Shown: positions 16,597 through 22,984 of the stretch, piece by piece
Position numbering within the stretch: the stretch's first letter is position 1
Layout of the letters: each line of letters opens with the position of its first letter
From: Gudongella sp964575895
Lineage (GTDB): Bacteria > Bacillota > Clostridia > Tissierellales > Tissierellaceae
Reading direction: 5' to 3'
DNA length: 22,984 nucleotides
Assembly (NCBI GenBank): GCA_964575895.1
Contig: CAZNTE010000032.1
Coordinates: 1 to 22,984 of the forward strand
Translations under genes and position numbers: made by a program
Notes under the pieces: model-generated
What the model was told of the DNA's origin: nothing
The model's input: the letters and a program-made list of their open reading frames with translations, nothing else
The model's database searches: none

Positions 16597-17133
16597 ATGA
16601 TAACCTTGGTAACAGGTGGAGCAAGGTCAGGTAAAAGCAACTTTGCCGAAGGAATATTGATGGATAGGAAAGATGTAGTATATATTGCCACATCCATAAT
16701 AACGGATAAAGAAATGGAAGAAAGAGTAGAACATCACAGAAAGAGCAGACCATCAAATTGGAGAACCTTTGAAGGATATAGAGACCTTGTAAATGCCATA
16801 GGAGATGAGAAAAGTTATATTTTAGATTGTATAACCATAATGGTATCTAATACTATGTTTGATATTTCAAAAGATGCGGATTACATTAATACTCATATGC
16901 AAAGACAGATTGAAGATGCAGTTTTAGATGAACTTAAAGGGATATTTAAATTATCCAAAAGCCATGATCTTGAAATTGTTTTGGTAACCAATGAGGTTGG
17001 TAATTCTCTTATACCTGAGAACCATGTATCCAGAGTATTCAGAGATATTCAAGGGAGGGTAAACCAAAGGATCGCTAGTTTGGCTGATCAGGTTTATTTG
17101 GTATGTTGCGGAATACCAGTGAAGATTAAATGA
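16597..17133 (+). CDS. cobU: Adenosylcobinamide kinase / adenosylcobinamide-phosphate guanylyltransferase
   Basis: Bifunctional enzyme that phosphorylates adenosylcobinamide and then converts it to the GDP form. The 178 residues match CobU. The P-loop TGGARSGKSNFAE sits at residues 6-18 (Lys13). HHRKSRPSNWRTFE carries the histidine used for the GMP intermediate (His46 or His47). The C-terminal half has VTNEVGNSLIPENHVSRVFRD and GRVNQRIASLADQVYLV, typical of the family. ATG 16597 follows GGGGTGA at 16586-16592; a TTG one codon earlier is in frame but less likely. The stop overlaps the cobS start (ATGA), so the two are coupled. Confidence 0.95.
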   Translation: MITLVTGGARSGKSNFAEGILMDRKDVVYIATSIITDKEMEERVEHHRKSRPSNWRTFEGYRDLVNAIGDEKSYILDCITIMVSNTMFDISKDADYINTHMQRQIEDAVLDELKGIFKLSKSHDLEIVLVTNEVGNSLIPENHVSRVFRDIQGRVNQRIASLADQVYLVCCGIPVKIK

Positions 17134-17864
17134 TTTATGGATTGTTGCTAGGCTTTCAATTTTTTACAAGAATTCCAGTTAACTCTCCAATTGAGTTGAA
17201 TGATAAGAATATAAGGTATTCATTGTTTTTCCTCCCTCTTATAGGGGCTCTAATGGGAGTTATTGCTGCAGGCATATACTATATCCTCTTACCTTATAAT
17301 ATCCTTATAGGGGCCCTATTGAGCCTCTTAAGTCTAATTGTACTAACAGGAGGTTTACATTTAGATGGGTTATCAGATACTTTTGATGGATTTATGGCTA
17401 ATAGAGATAGGGAAAAAACTCTTGAAATAATGAAGGATAGTAGAATCGGAGCTTTTGGTGTATTAAGTATAGTTCTTATTATAATGAGTAAATATATCTT
17501 TTTCATTAGTATAGAAAATGCAGGTATTCCTATAATTCTATCTTTGATAAACAGTAGGATGGTATTAGGATATGTTATATCATTTAAAAAAAGTGCAAGA
17601 AATGAGGGACTTGGTTATATGTTTCATAGGAGTAAACCTAAAAATTTATGGCTAATTAGTGCTCTTATCTATACTTTTGTCTTGTTGATAAATAGTCCTG
17701 AATTCTTAATACCCCTTGGAGCTACACTATTATCCGCTGAACTAGTAAGTAGAAAAGCCTATGGAAGGATCAATGGCTTAACTGGAGATATTTATGGTAC
17801 CATTATTGAAATTGGTGAAGTTGTATCATTAATTGGATTTTGGAGTGTGAGTGTATGGATATAA
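17130..17864 (+). CDS. cobS: Adenosylcobinamide-GDP ribazoletransferase (cobalamin synthase)
   Basis: Integral membrane enzyme that joins adenosylcobinamide-GDP to alpha-ribazole (or its phosphate). Its 244 residues match the family. The N-terminus GLLLGFQFFTRIPV is diagnostic. The acidic metal motif GGLHLDGLSDTFDGFMA, with later DSRIGAFG, lies between several hydrophobic helices. NDKNIRYSLFFLPLIGALMG begins the first membrane segment. It overlaps cobU by four bases and cobC by ten. No good ribosome site precedes it, consistent with translation re-initiation from cobU. Confidence 0.95.
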   Translation: MIYGLLLGFQFFTRIPVNSPIELNDKNIRYSLFFLPLIGALMGVIAAGIYYILLPYNILIGALLSLLSLIVLTGGLHLDGLSDTFDGFMANRDREKTLEIMKDSRIGAFGVLSIVLIIMSKYIFFISIENAGIPIILSLINSRMVLGYVISFKKSARNEGLGYMFHRSKPKNLWLISALIYTFVLLINSPEFLIPLGATLLSAELVSRKAYGRINGLTGDIYGTIIEIGEVVSLIGFWSVSVWI

Positions 17865-18421
17865 TATTAATTAGGCATGGGGAATCAGAGGATAATGTTA
17901 GAAAAGCCTATAGCTTGGATGAAACACCTCTGACTAGTAATGGAAGGTCTCAAATACTAAAGACAAGAGATAAGCTTTTAGATTTTAGGTATAGGGATAT
18001 TTATGTAAGTCCCATACATAGAGCTAAAGAGTCGGCCCATATATTGGAGTTAGAAGGTGTATATGAAGAGTGCATTAAGGAAATGGATTTTGGGATTTTT
18101 AAGGGTAATACTTTTGATGAGATTACTAATCGGTACCCAAAGGAAACAGATGAGTGGCTAAAGGATATATATAATTATTCAATTCCAGGTGGAGAATCAA
18201 TAGTAGCATCATATAATAGGATAAGTGATTTCCTCGATAGAATTTCCAAGAGGGAAGATAATGTTTTACTAGTAACCCATGATGGTATCATAAGATTAGC
18301 CTTATGTTGGGTTTTAGGAAGTGTTGAACATTTTTTTAAGTTTAGATTAAAAAATGGCAGCATTACTGTAATATCTGTGGGTGAAGATTACAAATCAATC
18401 AAGAATGTTAATTTAGTGTAA
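17855..18421 (+). CDS. cobC: Alpha-ribazole phosphatase (histidine phosphatase family)
   Basis: Removes phosphate from alpha-ribazole phosphate or from cobalamin phosphate, the last nucleotide-loop step. It has 188 residues. LIRHGESEDN (residues 5-14) carries the phosphohistidine His8. Arg and His of the second half are in SPIHRAKESAHIL and VTHDGIIRLA. The frame extends back to a TTG at 17840, but ATG 17855 is nine bases from GGAG and gives the normal N-terminus. It overlaps the end of cobS by ten bases. The family as a whole also includes phosphoglycerate mutases, but the cob context makes CobC the natural reading. A terminator follows after about 100 bases. Confidence 0.88.
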   Translation: MDIILIRHGESEDNVRKAYSLDETPLTSNGRSQILKTRDKLLDFRYRDIYVSPIHRAKESAHILELEGVYEECIKEMDFGIFKGNTFDEITNRYPKETDEWLKDIYNYSIPGGESIVASYNRISDFLDRISKREDNVLLVTHDGIIRLALCWVLGSVEHFFKFRLKNGSITVISVGEDYKSIKNVNLV

Positions 18422-18521
18422 TTTAAATATTAAATAAATGAAATATTATCTACTAAACATCTAACTTTTTAAATATATATATATAATTATGTGTCATTAA
18501 CTTAATATTTTAAAATCTAGG

Positions 18522-18555
18522 ACATCTCCGTTAGCTTGGAGGTGTTTCTTTTTAT
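18522..18555 (+). terminator. Terminator after the cobalamin operon
   Basis: ACATCTCC (18522-18529) pairs with GGAGGTGT (18538-18545, one G-U pair) around an eight-base loop, then TTCTTTTTAT. The AT-rich 18422-18521 stretch before it, which includes a TA run near 18471-18485, shows no other feature I can support. Confidence 0.8.
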
Positions 18556-18643
18556 ATAATCACCCGTTATTATTTTATGGAATAGAAGTAATCTTAATGA
18601 TATTATATTGTCTAGTACAAAATTATTTGGAAGGTTTGATTGG

Positions 18644-20227
18644 ATGAAGAAGTTACTAATTTTAATTATATTTGTTATATTTATGTCATCATCAGAAATT
18701 TATGCCTTTGGTGATGTGGAAAGATACAAAGTAGCTGGAGATATACAATTTCCTCCCTATGAGTATATGGATACTGATGGAGTATATAAGGGTTTTAATG
18801 TTGATTTGCTTAAAGCCATAAGTTTAGTATCAGGAATGGAATTTGAGTTCATCCCCATGAAATGGGAGGATGCATTTAGATCTATTGAAAGAGGGCAAGC
18901 AGATATAATTCAAGGCATGAAGGAGTCTGAAGATAGGAGAAAAAGGTTCAGTTTCACAGATTCCCTACTTCTAAATTCTCAGTCAATATTTGTAAGAAGT
19001 AACTACTATTCAATTAACAATAATTCCGATCTTATTGGAAAAACAGTATCTCTTATGAAGGATGACATAGTATATTTCCAGCTTTCTAGAATAAAGGACA
19101 TTAAAATTGTTCAATATGATTCTATGGAAGAGGCTGTACAGGCCCTACTAGAGGGTGATGCTGATGCGATGGTTGGAAATACTCTGACTGTAAATTATAT
19201 ATGTAAGGAAAACCATTGGATAGACCAGGTGAAAATTGTGGGAGCAACCTTGAATGAACAGAAATATTCCATGGCAGTTTCAAGAGACAATCCACAATTA
19301 CTTAGAAGTTTAAATGAAGGATTAGATGAAATTCAAAAAAATGGCATGTATGATGCTCTTTACAGAAAGTGGTTTGGAACTCCAATAAGAAATTCAAAGG
19401 AAGAAACCGAATTTCAAATAAAAATTTTGCTAGTTGGCTTAGCATCCTTATTAATAATACTATTTGTAGTCCAAGTGATTAATAGAAAACTTAAGAGAAT
19501 TATAGATGAAAAAACCAGGGAAGAAAAACTACTAATCAATGAATTGAGAAATTATGATAAATTGCAGTTTATGGATAAGATCATATCATCCTTGGCTCAT
19601 GAAATTAGAAATCCACTTACATCTGTTAAAATCTATACCTCCCAAATGAAAAGCAAGCTAAATAATAGTGAATTTATGTTGGCTGCCTCTGAAGATATTC
19701 CTGAGGAAATAGATAGAATTGACAGTTTAATAAAAGAATTCATGGAATATACATCTCCTAGAAAACCACAAATGAAAGTCCTGAATTTAAGGGAAGAGCT
19801 TGAGAATTCAATAAAATTCATTAAACTTCAAATTAAGGATATAGGGGTCAATATAGATGTTGATTCCATTGTTCTAATAAAATTTGACTCTGGTCACTTT
19901 AGGCAGGTAGTATTAAATATTTTACTAAATTCCAAAGATGCTTTGGTCAATTGTAACAATCCACAAATAAGAATTTATGGATATGAAGAAAATGAAAGTG
20001 TGGTTTTAGGATTTGAAGACAATGGTTGTGGTATTAGTGAGGAATCATTGGATTATATTTTTGAGCCATTTTATACAACTAAAGATAATGGAAACGGTGT
20101 TGGTATGTTCATTGTCAAGAAGTTGGTAGAAGAAAATGAAGGTATTATAAGTGCTAAGAACAATTTGTCAGGTCATGGTTTAAGTGTAAATCTTAAACTA
20201 AGGAGAGGTGAAAAAAATGAAAACTAA
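18644..20227 (+). CDS. Sensor histidine kinase with extracytoplasmic solute-binding domain
   Basis: A 527-residue sensor. A signal peptide or anchor (1-21, MKKLLILIIFVIFM...IYA) leads to a family 3 solute-binding domain at about 26-247: YKVAGDIQFPPYEYMDTDGVYKGFNVDLLKAI, then GQADIIQGMKESEDRRKRFSFTD. This fold usually binds amino acids or similar small polar ligands. One membrane helix lies at about 259-280, then a HisKA domain with HEIRNPLTS (His319) and a HATPase domain with NILLNSKDAL (Asn429), DNGCGI and DNGNGVGMFIVKKL. ATG 18644 follows GGAAGG at 18629-18634; the frame extends to a TTG at 18608, but that would bury the signal peptide. It overlaps the response regulator by 11 bases. Confidence 0.9.
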   Translation: MKKLLILIIFVIFMSSSEIYAFGDVERYKVAGDIQFPPYEYMDTDGVYKGFNVDLLKAISLVSGMEFEFIPMKWEDAFRSIERGQADIIQGMKESEDRRKRFSFTDSLLLNSQSIFVRSNYYSINNNSDLIGKTVSLMKDDIVYFQLSRIKDIKIVQYDSMEEAVQALLEGDADAMVGNTLTVNYICKENHWIDQVKIVGATLNEQKYSMAVSRDNPQLLRSLNEGLDEIQKNGMYDALYRKWFGTPIRNSKEETEFQIKILLVGLASLLIILFVVQVINRKLKRIIDEKTREEKLLINELRNYDKLQFMDKIISSLAHEIRNPLTSVKIYTSQMKSKLNNSEFMLAASEDIPEEIDRIDSLIKEFMEYTSPRKPQMKVLNLREELENSIKFIKLQIKDIGVNIDVDSIVLIKFDSGHFRQVVLNILLNSKDALVNCNNPQIRIYGYEENESVVLGFEDNGCGISEESLDYIFEPFYTTKDNGNGVGMFIVKKLVEENEGIISAKNNLSGHGLSVNLKLRRGEKNEN

Positions 20228-21563
20228 ATTGTTAATTGTGGATGATGAAATAAAGATATTAAGAGCTCTTAGCTTTCTTCTAGAGGATGACTACCAGGTC
20301 TTTACCTGTAATAACATGAAGGATGCTAGGGAGGTATTTATCCATGAGAGAATTGGTCTTGTCCTAATGGATTTAAGACTTTCGGAAGGAAGCGGATTAG
20401 TGTTGATGGAAGAATTATTACAGGTGGACAATAATGCCACTATAATTATAATGACTGCCCATTCAACCATTGAAAATTCCATTAAGGCTATAAAATCAGG
20501 AGCCTATTACTTTGTAACTAAACCAATTGATAATGATCAATTATTACTATTATTAAAAACCGCTCAGGAAAAGCTTGATCTTACAGAAAAGCTAAACACC
20601 CTTGAAGGACACTTAAGAAAAACACCAATTGGATCCTCAAAAGCAATAAGAGATATCAAAGATCTTATTCTGAAAGTTAAAGACACTGATGCAACTATAT
20701 TGATTACAGGAGAGAGTGGAACTGGTAAAGAACTCATAGCCCAAAATATTCACACTAGCAGTAATAGAGCAGCAAAGCCCTTTATCCCTCTTAACTGTGC
20801 AGCTATGCCCAGTGAACTATTGGAAAGTGAGCTTTTTGGATATAGAAAAGGGTCCTTTACTGGAGCGATAAAGGATGAAATTGGACTTATTAGAAAATGT
20901 GAAGGCGGAACTCTATTTCTAGATGAAATAGGGGAGATGGATATAAAACTTCAATCAAAATTGCTCAGATTCCTACAAGAAAAAGAAGTTAGGCATATAG
21001 GTGATGACAAAAATCACTCCGTAGATGTGAGGATTATATGTTCCACCAATAGAAACTTAAAGGATGAGATAGCAGCTGGTAATTTTAGAGAGGACTTGTA
21101 TTACAGAATAAATATAATTAACATTATTGCCCCACCATTAAGAGATAGGATTGAAGACTTGGACCTTCTAGTTCCTTATTTTATAAATAAATATAGTATT
21201 TCCTTCAACAAGGAAGTAAGCGGAATATCAGTAAAGGCTATGAACAAACTAAAAAGCCATAAATTTAGTGGTAATGTCAGGGAATTAGAAAACATTATTC
21301 AAAGAGCAGTCTTATTGAGCAGTGGTGAGTTAATTTGTCTTGAGACACTTAATCTTGATAATTCAAATATTAACAATAAGGCAAACACATTAGTTGATGA
21401 TTATATTAAAATTTACCAGGGTGAAACAATGAAGGATATAGAAAAGAAAGCTATTGAATTTGCTCTAGAGTCAAATAGTCATAATAGGAAGTGGACAGCT
21501 GAAAGTTTAGGCATAAGTGAACGGTCCTTAAGATATAAGATTAAAGAGTATGGCTTAAAATAG
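20217..21563 (+). CDS. NtrC-family sigma-54-dependent response regulator
   Basis: A 448-residue transcription activator. The receiver domain (1-115) has the acidic pair Asp9-Asp10, phospho-acceptor Asp52 (LMDLR) and Lys102 (TKP). The AAA+ domain (about 138-365) has Walker A GESGTGK at 165-171, Walker B GGTLFLDEIGEMD (230-242), and the sigma-54 contact loop reading GSFTGA (212-217) instead of GAFTGA. A Fis-type helix-turn-helix closes the protein (HNRKWTAESLGISERSLRYKIKEYG). ATG 20217 has AGGAGAGG at 20201-20208; a GTG at 20208 is part of that ribosome site. It overlaps the kinase gene, so the pair is a cognate system by position. The likely target is a nearby operon or its own downstream gene, but no -24/-12 site was found there. 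Confidence 0.92.
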   Translation: MKTKLLIVDDEIKILRALSFLLEDDYQVFTCNNMKDAREVFIHERIGLVLMDLRLSEGSGLVLMEELLQVDNNATIIIMTAHSTIENSIKAIKSGAYYFVTKPIDNDQLLLLLKTAQEKLDLTEKLNTLEGHLRKTPIGSSKAIRDIKDLILKVKDTDATILITGESGTGKELIAQNIHTSSNRAAKPFIPLNCAAMPSELLESELFGYRKGSFTGAIKDEIGLIRKCEGGTLFLDEIGEMDIKLQSKLLRFLQEKEVRHIGDDKNHSVDVRIICSTNRNLKDEIAAGNFREDLYYRINIINIIAPPLRDRIEDLDLLVPYFINKYSISFNKEVSGISVKAMNKLKSHKFSGNVRELENIIQRAVLLSSGELICLETLNLDNSNINNKANTLVDDYIKIYQGETMKDIEKKAIEFALESNSHNRKWTAESLGISERSLRYKIKEYGLK

Positions 21564-21685
21564 TTGGATAAAAGTAAGGTTATAGAACCTAGAATCAATT
21601 ATGAAAGCATGTGATTTAATTATGAACATAAGTCCATAAGTGTTGAAATTACCACATTTATTACAAAAATAATATTGTTTTTTGC

Positions 21686-21714
21686 TTGTTCAAAACTAGT
21701 TAATTTGGTATTAT
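21686..21714 (+). promoter_or_regulatory. Possible sigma-A promoter of the multi-flavin protein gene
   Basis: TTGTTC (21686-21691), 17 bases, then TATTAT (21709-21714). The -35 box is weak. It would give a leader of about 110 bases, containing the inverted repeat TGTATGTA (21726-21733) / TACATACA (21777-21784). Confidence 0.4.
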
Positions 21715-21831
21715 AGTAATTGTCATGTATGTAGTTTTGTCTATGTTTCTACTTATAATAGAGATATTTTTAACAATACATACAATTGTTGTAGGTAATA
21801 TATTCTGTATATTAGAAAAGGAGAAGTGAAA

Positions 21832-22984
21832 ATGACAAAAAATAGAATAGTAAGCTTAGTATTAATTGCTTTGATTTCTGTTGGTGTACTATTCATTGGC
21901 GATAGCATTATGGATAGTGGGGCTACTATTGCTCAAGGTTTAGTAGATGGTACATATGAAGGTGTTAGTGATGCAGGTATGCATCCAGGACTAAAGGTAC
22001 ATGTAGAAGTTAAAGATGGAATGATAGTTGATATTAAAGTGGTATCCCATAGTGAGACACCAGGAATAAGTGACCCAGCAATTTCTGGTATGCCAGAAGC
22101 AATCATAGCAGCTCAGGGTTTGGAAGTGGATGTTGTATCAGGTGCTACAATGACTTCTAATGCCATATTAGAAGCTGTTAAGATAGCATTGGAATCTGAG
22201 CCAGGAGTAAGTGCTCCAGTTATGGAATTTGCAGATGGAGTGTATGAAGGTGTAAGTGATGCAGGAATGTATCCAGGACTAAAGGTTCAAGTTACAGTTG
22301 AGGGTGGAAAGATTATAGAGGTTAAGGTACTGGCTCATGAAGAGACACCAGGAATAAGTGATCCTGCAATATCTGGAGTACCTGAAGCTATAGTTGCAGC
22401 TAATTCATATGAGGTGGATGCAGTCTCAGGAGCAACTTTCACATCAAAGGCAATAATGGAAGCTGTTAAATTAGCACTTGAGGCAGGTCCAGTTGGATCA
22501 GGTGGAACAGATAAGATACCTTCAGATATAGTTTATGTTGACGGAGTATACGAAGGTGTAAGTGATGAGGGAATGTATCCAGGATTAAAGGTTGAGGTAA
22601 CAATTGAAGGTGGAAAGATTGCCGGCGTTAAGGTTGTGGCTCATGAAGAAACACCAGGAATAAGTGATCCTGCAATATCAGGAGTACCTGAAGCAATAGT
22701 ATCAGCAAATACCCCAAGTGTTGATGTAGTATCAGGAGCAACCTACACATCAAAAGCTATAATAGATGCAGTAACCATAGCATTGGAAAGTGCAATTGCA
22801 GCTGAAGGTCCAGTTTCATATGCTGATGGAGTATATGAAGGTGTAAGTGATGAGGGAATGTATCCAGGATTAAAGGTTGAAGTTACAGTTGAAGGTGGCA
22901 AGATTGCCAGTGTTAAGGTAGTAGCTCACGAAGAGACACCAGGAATAAGTGATCCTGCAATATCAGGAGTACCTGAAGCAATAG
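21832..22984 (+). CDS. Exported protein with tandem FMN-binding domains (partial, runs off right edge)
   Basis: 384 codons are visible and the frame is still open at the window end. After an N-terminal hydrophobic segment (about 8-23, no lipobox seen) come tandem FMN-binding domains starting at residues 39, 135, 237 and 332, each about 95-102 residues. Each has a block like DGVYEGVSDxGMYPGLKV, then HEETPGISDPAISGVPEAI. The three complete copies end VSGATxTSxAI. In RnfG/NqrC relatives the Thr of SGAT carries phosphodiester-linked FMN, attached by an ApbE-type transferase; here these are Thr106, Thr202 and Thr304. The fourth copy is cut before its motif. I infer an extracytoplasmic multi-flavin electron carrier. 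ATG 21832 follows AAAGGAGAAG. It lies 268 bases after the sigma-54 activator. No apbE is in the window. Confidence 0.85.
   Translation, partial: MTKNRIVSLVLIALISVGVLFIGDSIMDSGATIAQGLVDGTYEGVSDAGMHPGLKVHVEVKDGMIVDIKVVSHSETPGISDPAISGMPEAIIAAQGLEVDVVSGATMTSNAILEAVKIALESEPGVSAPVMEFADGVYEGVSDAGMYPGLKVQVTVEGGKIIEVKVLAHEETPGISDPAISGVPEAIVAANSYEVDAVSGATFTSKAIMEAVKLALEAGPVGSGGTDKIPSDIVYVDGVYEGVSDEGMYPGLKVEVTIEGGKIAGVKVVAHEETPGISDPAISGVPEAIVSANTPSVDVVSGATYTSKAIIDAVTIALESAIAAEGPVSYADGVYEGVSDEGMYPGLKVEVTVEGGKIASVKVVAHEETPGISDPAISGVPEAI
21946..22984 (+). repeat. Four in-frame tandem repeats encoding FMN-binding domains
   Basis: Units begin at 21946, 22234, 22540 and 22825 (spacings 288, 306 and 285 bases, all multiples of three). 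The third and fourth are nearly identical at the DNA level in their first half, including the shared stretch starting GTAAGTGATGAGGGAATGTA. The first is the most diverged. This fits stepwise, recent duplication within the gene. Confidence 0.93.

Noticed and set aside
21575..21592. Terminator after the response regulator (AGGTT/AACCT hairpin)
   Set aside because: The stem is only five base pairs and no T-run follows.
21564..21831. Sigma-54 (-24/-12) promoter for the multi-flavin gene
   Set aside because: The best GG...TTG match (TTGGTATTATAGTAATTGTC, near 21705) has wrong spacing between the GG and GC positions and lacks GC.
21946..22984. Repeat array as CRISPR or intergenic repeats
   Set aside because: Units are about 290 bases, keep one reading frame throughout, and encode a recognisable domain; there are no short repeats with unique spacers.

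Overview
The window is low-G+C, Gram-positive anaerobe-like DNA. It is AT-rich, has strong AGGAGG-type ribosome sites, uses some TTG/GTG starts, carries a T-box leader, and holds a clostridial mix of amino-acid, cobalamin, c-di-GMP and flavinylated-protein genes. A member of the Clostridia (possibly Tissierellales-like) is my inference; no single marker fixes the genus.

Layout. Positions 1-54 are the last bases of a group II intron (3' strand of domain V plus a complete domain VI hairpin with its bulged A), ending 28 bases before leuA. Then comes branched-chain amino-acid synthesis in two blocks: leuA-leuC-leuD-leuB (83-4472), and, after a sigma-A-type promoter and a T-box leader with its terminator (4516-4866), ilvN-ilvC-[ilvD remnant]-ilvB-ilvE (4889-8884), closed by a strong terminator. 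The ilvD remnant between ilvC and ilvB is the C-terminal tail only, frameshifted and with stops, so dihydroxy-acid dehydratase must come from elsewhere in the genome. Otherwise the pathway from pyruvate to valine and leucine is complete here, including transaminase.

9168-13439 holds a small DUF4180-like gene and two membrane c-di-GMP proteins: a sensor-GGDEF(degenerate)-EAL protein that should be a phosphodiesterase, and a PAS-GGDEF(intact)-HD-GYP(intact) protein that could both make and break c-di-GMP. A hairpin separates them from a convergent class V aminotransferase on the minus strand (13478-14554), which has its own promoter in the divergent gap.

14735-18421 is a tight plus-strand operon: a TIM-barrel sugar-phosphate-isomerase-like protein followed by cobT, cobU, cobS and cobC, the complete set for assembling the nucleotide loop (lower ligand) of cobalamin. 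It ends in a terminator at 18522-18555.

18644-21563 encodes an overlapping two-component pair: a secreted-domain (amino-acid-type solute-binding fold) histidine kinase and an NtrC-type sigma-54 activator. Directly downstream, and running off the right edge, is an exported protein made of at least four tandem FMN-binding domains. Three complete copies carry the SGAT threonine motif for covalent flavin attachment, which suggests a multi-flavin extracytoplasmic electron carrier. The kinase/activator/multi-flavin protein neighbourhood is the most interesting part of the window.
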